Shown here in pieces: positions 25,601 to 36,900 of a DNA stretch of 64,000 bases. The translations under genes were made by a program, and so were the position numbers. The first letter of the stretch is position 1; each line of letters begins with the position of its first letter. This stretch comes from Strigops habroptila. Taxonomy: Eukaryota; Chordata; Aves; Psittaciformes; Psittacidae. Below the pieces are notes generated by a model. It worked only from the letters and a program-made list of their open reading frames with translations. It searched no databases and had not been told where the DNA came from. Location: assembly GCF_004027225.2 (NCBI RefSeq), contig NC_044284.2, positions 43,572,420-43,636,419 on the forward strand. Reading direction: 5' to 3'.

Positions 25601-28600
25601 AACAAATATGACATACATCACTGCACACGTTGGACTTCTGTCACCCCTGGTAGCAAGAAAAACTACATGCATGTGCAGAGTTCTTCACCCCTGAAAGAAT
25701 GTCAAGAAAGCCACGACCATTTGATCACAGACACTTACATCAAACTTTTGTCGAACAGAAGATATCTTTTTCTTTCCTTTGGGTTTTCCAGGTTTAGTTG
25801 CAGAGCCACCTGGCCACGGCAGAGTTCCAGCACCTTCTACAAATTGAAAAGGTAAAAAATAAAACAACAAAAACCAAGCATCATTCAATAGGTGTTGCTA
25901 ATTTAGGGCCAGGATGAAATTGTCCACGCAGGAAAACCCTTAACCCAAAATCAAGAGCCATGGCCCAAAGGAAGGACTTCTCAGAGGAGAATGCTTTTGG
26001 CAGCCCTTCCCTTCCTTCATCCGCCCCCTGCTAGCTTGACTTATTCATGTCTCTTTACTTTAGTAGAAGCTTGTCTGCACACCACACAAAAACCCATGGT
26101 GGAAGGATGGAGATGAGCACAACCACCAGGGAAAGCCACAAGGAAGGAACAAGCCATTTATTCCATCAGGAAGATGACAGGACCTTGCCCAGGAGGAGGA
26201 TTCTCCTCCGACCAACTCCTGGATCAGATCAGGTGATAACCAGCAGGATCGAGCAGTCTGACTTGTTACATATGCCTTTACAGTTAGTTCTCCATCAGCT
26301 TTAGCCAGCTTTGTCTCACACCCTTATTAAACATCACAGCTGATCATTCTTGTTACGCTGAGGGGAGACAGGGGAAGAACTGCAAAGGCTGCTGAGCCCA
26401 GGAGCGGGATGACACCAAAGCAGGCAGTGAGCTTGTGACTGACCAGAACTGGCAGGCAGCTGAGAAAGTGTAGCACCAATAAATACATTTGGCCACATCA
26501 GAAGTCCACAGTATGCTGTCTGACAGCTATGCCTATAGTAGGTCAAACCATATTCTGATAATCACAGAGCTCTTGGCAAGGACAGCCTAGCAGACTTACC
26601 ACTGATGAGTTTACAGGATCCATGCACAACTCCTTCAGGTACATTGGCACTAAGACAATGTTGGATAGGATGCACATGCACTTGCGGACAGCAGACAGAA
26701 AGTACAACCCAAAGACTGGACAGCCCTCTCATGGCTACAGAGGCAACCTCTGCTTCGCACCACCAGTATCCTCCTCCCTTAGTTTTGTATAGCACATGAG
26801 CACCCTTTTTGAGTCCTTGCCCACCTCCAGGGACCTTGGACAACTGAGCTCTGAAGGCATTTCAGTCAGCTCCAAAGTGGAGGCTGGAGCTCTGCTGCCA
26901 GGCAGCGCTCACAGCACAGTGACGTTTCAGATGTTCTCTCGCCTGAGAGCAGCATTTGTCATTACAAGAAATGACAGCAGCCAACACACAACTCACCATC
27001 CACAGCCTGGCCAGCCTCAGGCAACAACCAACAACCTGTACCAACAACCAACCAGTTGAGTACCAACAACCAACCAGTTCTGGTTCCCTCCTGTTACTGC
27101 AGGCTGCCACAGCTCAACACCAGCTTCACATCAACCTGTGTGTTTACCTCCTGCTCTCATAACTATGTTTAATTTGCTGTAATCAGGAATTCATAAATAC
27201 AATTACACTACAGCCCTGTTTATCGGGAATGAGGCTGGCTAGAGGTCCTTGGCTATGTGGAGCTTCCCACTCTCATGGCTGGAGCACGAGTAGTGTCCTC
27301 TGCCATGAAAGAAAAACAACTTCTAAAACATGACTTTAAGGGTCAGGTTAAACCACAAGATTGAGGTGAAGTTTTTGAACCATCAACTGCTAAGAAGGGG
27401 TTAGAAACAATCTACACACACAGAGATGACATATTGTTCCTATAAAAAAAAAGGTTTACTAAAAAGTTTAGCTACATCGTATTGGTGAGATGAAAACCAA
27501 TAGTCTGCTATGAGCCCTGTTGTCCAAATCCACCAGCCAATTATAGGAAATTAAAAGATAATAAACCCCCTCCAAAAATTATAAAGCTCGTGTCACTACT
27601 CATCACTACATCACAGGAGAGGCCGTCATGAGTGGGTGTGGGAAGGCACCCTGAGGGCAACCATCTCAAGGACCACTATGGCCCTTCATCAAGATCTCAG
27701 GGCTTACATCTTAGGATCTATTAAAATAACACTACTTCTCCCACAAGATGCTTTGCTCTTTACAGATGAGTCCTTCCTTACCCCTCCTCCTCTCCTCCAC
27801 AGCAGGTCAGATCCCTTCTAGGCAGGGGGGATTAGGTGTGTTATGGACCACAGACCAGAAATGGACCAGAAATTACCTGGTCCATTTCAAAGCTTTCAAA
27901 AAAAGCACATCTCTAGCTTGCAATGCCAGCCCAGCCTAGGCCCTTCCTCTTTATGAGTCACATACAGCTCCTTCTCACTCTCGCTTGTGAAAGCTTCCTT
28001 AGCTACTAACTACATGACAGGTGGTGGAGAAAGAGAAACTGGAATGGATGGAGACAGAAACAAACCACCCTTTTGTCTGACAATGTATTACAGATTAACA
28101 GGTTACAGCAGGGTCAGAATTTTTTAAATGTCTTATTTAAAAATATATTATAGTGACTTTTAAACTAAATGGCAACTTATTTTCAAGGCTTTGACAGTGG
28201 ATCTGAAAGATGCAACTTAACTGAATCTCAGCCTGTGCATTAAAAAAAAAAAAACAAACAAAAACAAAACCAAACAAATTTAGCCAGACTTAGCTTAGAA
28301 TAAGAAAAATGTGAGATCTTATCTATCTCCTATTGTCCATTATAATGAGGCCAGAGCAGAAATCTTTTGGCTCCTTTTCCAGGTTTTCCGATTACCAAGC
28401 CTGTCTTGCACTAGACAAAGAAAGCAAAATTTCCCTCTAGTATTCTAAGAAAACCAGTAGTTGCATTCCTGGCCACAAGTGACAAGACTGGGTTGTCCCA
28501 GGCATGAAACTTCAGAGATGTTAGCAGCTTTCTTTTAATCTTGCTAGCAAGAGAATGAGATATTAACAAGCCACAGCAATGGCTGCTGATATGCCTTCAG

Positions 28601-31600
28601 AGATGAGCAACAGATAAGAATGTTTTTCTAAGAGCTGCGACGTCTCTGCAGTGATGGCACCAGCCAGTCCAGACAGAGCGTGTCAGGTTTTCCTGACGTG
28701 CTGCACCAGCACCACATAGGAGGAAAGGACAAAGATACAAACAGAGAAAGTCACGACAGAGAAAAGCAGCCAAGCACAGGAAACATGTATTTTTCCACCC
28801 TCGTTTATACAATCTTCAGTTGTTTTGGATTTTATTTTCTTGCAGAGACAAGGGTTTAGTCAAATATATTCTGATGACCTTCCTCTGTCAACAATTCACA
28901 CTTCCACTTTCTTCCTTTTCTCCCTTCCCAGCTCTGGAGAGAAGTGAACTCGGGCAACCTGAGCCCATCTCACAGGTGGCAGCCCTTCAAGCAAAGGCTG
29001 CTCCTGCTATCCTGGCATGAGTTCCAATTTGCTGAACCACCTCTTAGATGGCTCCAGATTACTAGCAAATAAATTAAACCCTTACAACACTAACTCAAGT
29101 GCACGCCATTGTCTCAGGCTTATTGTTAACATTTAGCTAAGGAGGGAGGTAACAGTTCAAATGAGGTAAGTATTAGCTCCAGAAACATTGCTGACTTGAT
29201 TGCAACAAATAAGCTTAGTGAGCAAGTCCATGCAAGTTTAAAAAAGGCTTTAAATTTGAGTTCTTTTTGATGCAAAAATGACATAAAAATTCAGAATAGC
29301 ACTTACGAAAATATTGGTAGAAAGAGAACACCAAAGAAAACAATTTTCATGTAATGGGAAGCATGCCACACCACTCAGGCCGGTATAGCCAACCTAAAAT
29401 CACCATTAAGGCACACTCTAGTATTCTAGATAGCACATTTCGGAGAATTTCCTCTCTTCTGGCACTTTCACAGCTTCCCAGCTATGGTACAGCTGGGTGC
29501 CACTCAAGTATTTATGGGTGTCTTCACAAATATGGCTAGCAGAGGGAACAACATCATCCATTTTTTAAAAGGGCAGAGAAGCCGGATTCAGGGCTCCTCA
29601 GGACCCTGCTGTGCCCTCAGTGGGAGCTCAGCAGGAATTAAAGGAACTGGTCATTCTTCACATGAAAATGAACTTCCTTCCCTCTCCACCACCAAGTCCT
29701 AAACATCCCATGCCACACAGGCTGTTGAACTGGGATTTGAACTTTGTGTGACCAACAGCCTATGCAGATGAGAGGGGGAAATGGAAAGTGTCCTCACAAA
29801 GGGTCACATTCCCCCAGCGTCCCCTGTAAGTCCAGGTGGAACCACTACTGCCAGAGATAGCAAAATTTGGATCAGATCAGTTTGTTTGCATGGTCCAACA
29901 TATGATAACCACGCCTCAAAAAAACCTTCCCCAAAGTTTCCTATTCCAAATGCCACAGTATCAAGTACCCTTTTAACACTGACCACACAATTTATTAATA
30001 CAAAAATAGCATTTTAAGATGGTTCTTTTTCCATTGTGTCTCTCACATGAAGGTGGAAAGTAACCCTCACCAGTAACCCTCACCAGTAACCCTCACGATG
30101 ACATGCCAAGTGCATCAAGCACACTTCTTTAAAGTTACTTGTTTCCATGAATCATGATGTTTACATCTCCATCTTCTGCCCAAAAGACAGCGGTGGAGAC
30201 AAAAGCCTGTTAGCTTTCCACTCTCACATGTGGAAAAAGGAAAAAGAAAAAAAGAAAAAAGGAAGAAAAAAACCAACCTTGCAGGTATCAAGCTTATATC
30301 TAAAAGGAGAAAACAAATCTAGACATAACATCTAGTATTCCACTTGTACTGAACTTTCCTAGGCTTGCACGTGCAATCTGCTGCACCACACACAGCAGAC
30401 TGGCAAGTAAAATGTGTGTGAGAGCAAAACAGACTCTAGAAAGGACTAGCAGCATGTACCATTAACTGCAAAGCACTAAACCATGTCCTCAGGAACACAC
30501 ACATGGTTAAACTGTGGTGGGTTTTTTTTTTTTTCAACCTGGCTTATGCAAATCTGTGGCTAGAGCCAACAAAAACCTGCCTGAAAGCACTGGAAGCGAC
30601 CAGCTGGTCAGCCAGCACTCCACTACATGCTATCACCAAGCTGCTGAAGCACTACCATGAAGGGTTCTTCAAGGGCTCTTAAAGACAGTAAGCTTCAATG
30701 GGACAAGAGGAAAAGTCCTTGCAAGGACTTGAAATGAAAAAAGGTCAGGCAGGACATAATAAGCATATGGAAGACACCTGTGGAGCACCACACTGCTTTG
30801 TGCTGGGGCTTGTACTTTTAACACATTCCTAGACAGCCTTCAAAACAGGGGCACTGGGGAGCTGGTAGAGTTTGCTGGCAAATCTGAGCTATTCAAGCCC
30901 AGGAAGACGAAGCCTGACTAGATGGCTGCAGAAGACTCTATGACTGGATAAAGAGACAAATGAAATTCCATAGTTAAGAATGGAGTAATGCACTCAGAAA
31001 CAAACAACCCCACCTTTAGTCACACAGCAATAGGCTCTAACCTGACTACTGCCACTCAGAAGCAAGACATCCAAGCTTTGATCTCTACTCCAACACTTGC
31101 ATCAGCTCAGTGCTGAGCTCGGGAAATGCAGGCTCACTCTCCCTCCACCTCATAATTTGCACTCAGATACTTCAGGTAACACACACAGGGGAATTGCTGT
31201 GCTTGTACTTTCTTTTCATAATCCAGCTGCAAGCCAAAAGCAACTACTAAGTCAAAAGCAAGGAGCAGCAAGATTAATATAAAGAGGAAAAGCCTGGGAC
31301 TCAAAAGGTGTTCATAATGTTCAAGAGCAAACGAAGCAAGTTTGGAGGTGGGAGAGGTTAGCATTTAATTAGCACAGCTGGTATACTTAAGGACCAGCTA
31401 CAATACAAAAAGCTGTGGGTATCCAAAAATGCATTTTGTTTTTTTTCCATTCCTCTAGATACATCAGGTACACTAGTAACAGGGATTCTCTCTCCTCAAA
31501 ATCTTGACTCTCCACTCTCAGCCCATCAGAGCTGTAACAACTTTTTCTCCCTTACTACACAGCAGTTTCATACTTTGGATTGCAGTTCAGCTGTCCTTCC

Positions 31601-33743
31601 TACCAAGTCTCCAACTGAGAGCTCTTTTGAAGACCAAAAAAGACATATCTCACAACCCTGATGACGGCCATTGCAAATGCCTACAAAGCGAAAAGGCAAA
31701 CTATCTGAAGAAGGTTGAGTTAACCAGCCACAAGTCAAGCAAGACTCACTGTAGGCATTCCTGGTATTTTTCTATATCAGATACATACTTGATTTCAAGA
31801 TCAGTCAGGAGTATCCAGCTCCCAAAAATGACATTCCCAGCAGACAGAAGAACAATTGCCAAGCATTTGCAAGAAGAGCATTGCCAAGTTCAGAAGAGCA
31901 AGTGGTAAGCAAAGTAGATCAAACACAAAGCTGCATCTCCCTTTACACTTCAGCCCACAGCACACACCCCATCCAGGAATCACACCAGCTTATCACACAG
32001 AGCAGTCCAGCGTTAGCCTCTAACCAAGCACATGCAGCTTGTTCAGAAAAGCCTCCCTACTGAAGTCAGCTGGATCACTACTTTGCTACCCTTTAGCCTG
32101 TGGGGCAAAAATAACATTGATATTAACGCTCAGAAAACTGGAGTTCTTTGTACAAAGTACACATGGCAAAGCATTACTACGCGGTTGTTTTAATAGGGCT
32201 TCTCAGGACTTACCTGGTGCAGAAACCAAGATCTGGCATCGGGTAAGAATGGCCAGGAGGAAATCGTTGTGAGAGTGGACTGTGTAAAAACAGACGGTTC
32301 ATTAGCAACACATCAGTGCCCAGAGGCACTCCCTCAAAGCAATCTTAAAGTAGCTCACGATGTCCTTCCAGTCATGCATTGCCCACATGCTTAGCTACAC
32401 AGGCACAACTTTCAATCTGAGTTTTTTGAGACCTACTAGACCCAGAACCTGCTACTACTACACTAATGAAAAGGATACTACACATGATATGGAAACAAAT
32501 TTTGTCACTTCTTGGTGTGCTACACACACAAATCCAGCCCTAAAGCATGCAACATGAAACATCTGGTGCATTCAGCCAGTTAGAGGAGGATTTGGTGTCC
32601 CTCCTGCCACGCGGACTTCTGGTAGCAGAGCTTTTGGTTTACTAGAAAAGCATCAGTAAAAGCCAGTCCTAGAGAGGGAAAATTAAGTCAAATAGGTTCT
32701 AGATAAAACGCAACTTCCTTGCAGAAGGGTTACTGGAACACAAAGTAAGTACGCATCAGAAAGAGCAAAGACGAACTTCATAAGCAGGGTCAGAGGGTGA
32801 AGGATCCTCTTTGGCTTTTGAACATGAGCACTAACAGACTCCCTGACCTTTCCCAGAGAGATCACAAACATGGAGGTCAGGAGCCCCAACAATAATCTCA
32901 GCAATGCCCACCACTGTTCACAGACCTACACAGAGGCAAGGGCAATGGACCATCACCCTCCAGCACTCCCACCTGCCACCCTCAAGACCAGGAAAGGCAC
33001 CTGCCTGCTGCAGAACTGCCTAGGTGAATTTGGGGTTTCCTTCCCCATTTCAGCCACACCACCAGTTCAGTCCCACACACAGGGAGAGCACAGTATGGAA
33101 AGGGCTGAGTTTCTACAGTGACATAAAAAAAATGGCTTTTTGCTTGCTGGGACACCATATTTTACCTTTTTCACCCTATTCACACAAGACCAAATTGCTG
33201 ACAAGCAAACTGACAAGGCTGTCAGTGCTGAGGCCACAAAGGGACTTTCCCTGCAGCTCAGGGCACCTCCCACCTATTTAACTCTACTGCTATGGGAGCC
33301 CTGGCTACTCTTATTTCCCTTACAGCAATTTCCCTGTCAGGACGCAGCGTGCAGCAGGGAGGAGCTCCTCCCAGGCCTGACAACCAGCATCAGAGCCACA
33401 GCAACAGATGGCTTTTTACCATTGTCTTGCGTGAGAAGCCTGCGTGCTTCCAGGTCAAACTCCTCCTTACTGATCTTCTGCTTGAACCACAGCTTCAAGT
33501 TGGCCCAGTACCTAAGGGAGAGCGGGGAAGGTACAGAACCAAAGAGCGTTGTTCCTAAACGCCCTCCTTCCCTCACCAGCACGGAGGGGTCCGGAGCCCA
33601 GGCCAGCGCTGAGGCTTCCGCACAGACACGGTACAAACGCGCGCCCAGGCCCCCCTCCGCCGCACTCACTGCTTCACGTTCTCGCCCAGCGCCTCGCTGA
33701 GGCTCTTCTTAGCCGCCTCCAGCTCGCTCACGTACGTCGCCAT
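19627..33743 (-). CDS. TADA1: TADA1, transcriptional adapter 1 (SAGA/STAGA subunit)
   Basis: Vertebrate orthologue of yeast Ada1/Hfi1, a nuclear structural subunit of the SAGA/STAGA histone acetyltransferase coactivator. Eight coding exons on the minus strand: 33743-33670, 33511-33420, 32279-32214, 25836-25739, 22733-22524, 21479-21328, 20319-20157 and 19779-19627. Every junction has GT-AG ends and matching phase; the coding total is 1008 bases, 335 residues, the length I recall for human TADA1. Recognisable segments are [15 protein letters not shown] at the start, [16 protein letters not shown] in exon 2, [19 protein letters not shown] in exon 4, [13 protein letters not shown] and [15 protein letters not shown] in exon 5, [12 protein letters not shown] in exon 6, [19 protein letters not shown] in exon 7 and a C-terminus ending EGLLLC. 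Exons 1-6 form the SAGA-Tad1 domain. The first exon lies in a CpG island shared with PRDX6. No coding defect seen. Confidence 0.97.
24785..24945 (-). mobile_element. CR1 fragment in TADA1 intron 4
   Basis: Minus-oriented CR1 piece: TTCTCTGGGCAACCTGTTCC, CACCACTCTCACAGCAAAGA, TTTCCTAATGTCTAATCTAA, then TTTAAAGCCATTTCCTCTTA. The 3' terminal part is missing. Same orientation as TADA1, inside the 3.0 kb intron 22734-25738. Confidence 0.85.
27021..27080. repeat. Short CAACAACC tandem repeat in TADA1 intron 3
   Basis: A 22-base unit beginning TACCAACAACCAACCAGTT is present nearly twice (27039-27060, 27061-27079), after a looser CAACAACCAACAACC run. The lack of divergence suggests recent slippage. 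Confidence 0.8.
30060..30096. repeat. 13-base tandem repeat, ~2.8 units, in TADA1 intron 3
   Basis: The unit GTAACCCTCACCA is repeated without change almost three times. The TAACCC core recalls the telomere hexamer, but the unit length of 13 does not fit a telomeric array. Confidence 0.85.
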
Positions 33744-33921
33744 GACCGCCGCCACCCGAGGGACGGACAACAAAACCCCCACGCCGCAAAGCGCGGCAGC
33801 AGCCGTAAAGCGCCGGGGCCGCCCATCATGTGACAGCCCAGGGCCCCCGCCAGCCAAGGGGGCCGTGGCCCCGCGCATGCGCAGAGGCGGCGCCGCAGGA
33901 GCCGGGGCGGCGGGTTCAGCC
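33744..33921. promoter_or_regulatory. CpG-rich bidirectional promoter, TADA1/PRDX6
   Basis: Only 178 bases separate the TADA1 and PRDX6 start codons, which point away from each other. The interval is GC- and CpG-rich, has no TATA box and holds a perfect NRF1 palindrome and a CATGTGAC E-box/M-box-like element (33827-33834). The CpG-rich zone extends from about 33.5 to 34.5 kb. Such spacing and composition are typical of divergent housekeeping promoters. I see no TGACnnnGC antioxidant response element in this interval. Confidence 0.85.
33873..33882. promoter_or_regulatory. NRF1 site (GCGCATGCGC)
   Basis: Perfect palindromic match to the nuclear respiratory factor 1 consensus, 40 bases upstream of the PRDX6 start codon and 130 bases from the TADA1 start codon. 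NRF1 sites are common in bidirectional CpG promoters. Confidence 0.7.
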
Positions 33922-36900
33922 ATGCCGGGGTTGCTGCTGGGCGACGAGGCGCCCAACTTCGAGGCGGACACCACGCACGGGCGAATCCGCTTCCACGACT
34001 TCCTGGGAGACTCGTGAGCACCGGGGGAAGGAGGATCGGGAGTGGGGGAGCTCGGCGGGACGGCGTCAGGGCCGGCCCAGGGGAAAGGGGCCGCTCGCCA
34101 GGCAGCAGCGTGGGGCAGGGTCCCGGGGGCCAGTTGCCCGCCGCCGGGACTGGCTTCGGGCGCCGAGAGAGAAGAGTTTGTTTCCAGATGGGCACGGCGG
34201 TGCACTGCCCGTCCCGGGTGGGAGCCTGGCCGGCTTCTCCCAAAAATGTTTGTTTTCCCCCCGTGGGGCAGCCGCGGGGTGTGTGACAGGGGCCGGCGGC
34301 CGGTCACCGCCGTGTGCCAGGGGAGCGCGGTGGCGAGGGGCACGCAGGCCCCGCCGAGCGGGGGGAGCCGCCTCTCCCCATCCTTCCTGCGGGCTGCGCG
34401 GCCAGAGGGCCGGCAGAGCGCACCGCGGGTGAGCCGAGCCCCGAGGAGAGCGAAGACGGGCTCTGAAAACGGCAGAGCCCGGGCAAGGGCAGAACCAGGC
34501 TTGCCAGGGCACCTCTCAGTCCGGGGCAGTCCCAGAGATCAGCTCGTATGTCACGTACGTCCCGTACGTCCCTCGAGAGTGAGCCTGGGCTTGCGAAGGT
34601 GTGTGATCGAGCAGTGGCAAAGGGCTGTGGTCCTGTTGGAGCCACTTGTTGAAAGTGGAAAGCCACATGTCTTTGGGCGCTGTTTCCCTGCAAAGCCTGT
34701 TGCTCCATTTCTGGCTGGAGCAGGAGGGTGCTGGCACAGCACATTTAGGACTCGCTTCCTGCAGCGCTTGGCAGGCTTGAATCAGCATTTGAGTCTGCTT
34801 CTGTCGGTGTTGTGAGCTTGGGCAAATGGGGAGAAAAGAACCCTCTTAGTGAGAAAATAAGCAGCAGAGCTTCTTAAAACTGTATGTTCCAGCCTGAGCA
34901 CCCACATGATAGCTTTCTTGGGCAGCTTCTACTTGGGTTTTTGCTGCCTTCCCCTCCCCCAAGTAGTATACGTATTGTATAAAGAGACTTGTAGCACTGG
35001 GTCGCTGCCCTGTAAGTTCTGTTGGTGAGCTATCTGCAGGGCGCCCCACTGTATCCCCCCAGCTCTGTTCCCAATTCTCTAAGACAGAGATGAGCTGTTG
35101 CCGCAGTAGTCTCCGTGCAGTACAATCTGTACAGCTTTTTGTCTGTGGTACAAACCGAAACAACATGTCGCCCTAACACCATCTCCTGCTTTCTTCTTTC
35201 AGATGGGGCATCCTTTTCTCCCACCCGCGGGACTTCACACCCGTCTGCACCACAGAGCTTGGCCGGGCAGCAAAGCTGGCCTCTGAGTTCAGCAAGCGCA
35301 ATGTGAAGATGATCGCCCTCTCCATTGACAGCGTCCAAGACCACATGTGCTGGAGTAAGGTATGGGGTATGAGGAGGCGCAAGGGGAGCTTGCACTGCTG
35401 CCTTTGCTCTGAAGGCCAGAGGAAGAGCCCACATAGAACAAAGCACAGGCTCAGAACTGCATATCTCAAATCCTAGAGCACATAGGATAGGAGTCGCTAA
35501 AATTGAGAGCAGGAATAGGAAGGTCTGCTCCATCTTCTTGGAGCACTCCAGAAAGTCCAGGGCACTTAAGGTACTAACACTTTGAAGCAGGAGGAAAATG
35601 GTATTACTGCTCTCCCACCAATACCTGAAAGAGTAAAACATAAGTGAAGGTGGTGCCAAAGCTTGAAGGAAGGCAGTCTCTGCATAGACCCTCAAAAAGT
35701 TCTGTAATAAAACAGGAAAGGAGGCATCAGAAGTGAACAGGCAGTCTTCAAAGGGTGCAATTCATGCCCAGGCAGGGAAAAGAAAACAGAGAACAAAGAG
35801 GGACATGTTAAACTTAAAACCACAAGTAGGAGAATGTTAAATATAAAACCACCATAAAAGGAGTATTTAAAAAAAAAAAAAAAAAAGGGAACGAAATAGC
35901 TTGCTGAAAGAACATAAAAGAAACTAATTAAAAACTTCAGATGCGGCCTCAGCAGTGGTGCGCTGCCAGGGAGAAAGATTCCAGGGCTCATAGGTGGCAA
36001 GGGTGTAAAATGAGCATTTCAGACGGATATGGCCAGAGGATAAAAATCCCTGGGTGAATAACCTGCTGCTTTCTTTGCTCTTAACGTTGAGAATATTTTC
36101 ACATTTTCCAGGGGTAAGACGTGCATGCAATAAGAGGTAGTAAAAGTGAGAAATTTCCACACTCCAACATTGTTTCACGACTGACTGGCTTTAGAAATTA
36201 CTTAATTGCCTTTTTGCTTGAATTGACCTTTGTACCTGAGGGGTGCGTGGCTGATGTCCCACCAGGCCTCAGAAAGGCCTGGGAAAACCGGCGTACAAAT
36301 CCCACCCCAGTAAGTGAGATTTCCATGCCTGGCAAACTGGCTGAAACCAGCAGTTAGATTAGCAGATAACATCCCATTCAATATAGCAGAAAGTTTGTGC
36401 TTTTGTAAGGGAGTCTTATCTCATGGTTGGCTAAAGCCATGTGAAGTTATTGCTGGCTTTACGAAGTCTTAAAATTTCCAAGAAGCTTTCAACAAAAGCA
36501 GCGTTGTGAAGGGCAGGCTCTTTTCTGCCCGGAAACAGGAGGAGGTGGTAAGTTGTGTCAAAGGAGGGAAGCAGTGAGCTCCCTCGAGGGTCTGCAGGGA
36601 TGCATGGGGTTCAGCACACTCAGGTGATCTGGAAAAGATAAGAACAACGAGCTGACTTTGCTGACACTATGGAATTATTTAGCACAACCTCAGGTAAAAT
36701 CAGAAGAAGGTGCAGAACAGTCTGTCGACACTAACTGATGGGAGGCAGAGTAGCATATTTAGAAAACCTTCCAGAACAAGCACAGAGAAAGGCAAAGGAC
36801 AGCAGTTCAAGCTGCAGTGAGCTTTCTGTCAGGCTGGGAGAGGCCTCACAGGTAGTGGTTTGGAAATGTCAGCTCAGCACCTATCGAAAAGAAAACTCTG

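Noticed and set aside
30060-30096. Interstitial telomeric repeat
   Set aside because: TAACCC occurs, but within a 13-base unit rather than a TAACCC hexamer array.
30690-30940. Possible old CR1 or LTR piece in TADA1 intron 3
   Set aside because: Phrases such as GGCTGCAGAAGACTCTATGA are suggestive, but I could not find ordered blocks of any known element.
33744-33921. Antioxidant response element for PRDX6
   Set aside because: Human PRDX6 is reported to be NRF2-regulated, so I looked for TGACnnnGC on both strands. TGACAGCCC and TGACCGCCG are near misses, not matches.
33666-34343. 225-codon minus frame running upstream of the TADA1 start
   Set aside because: Only its last 25 codons are TADA1. 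The rest is open because of the CpG island and overlaps PRDX6 exon 1; the conserved start is MATYVSEL at 33743.
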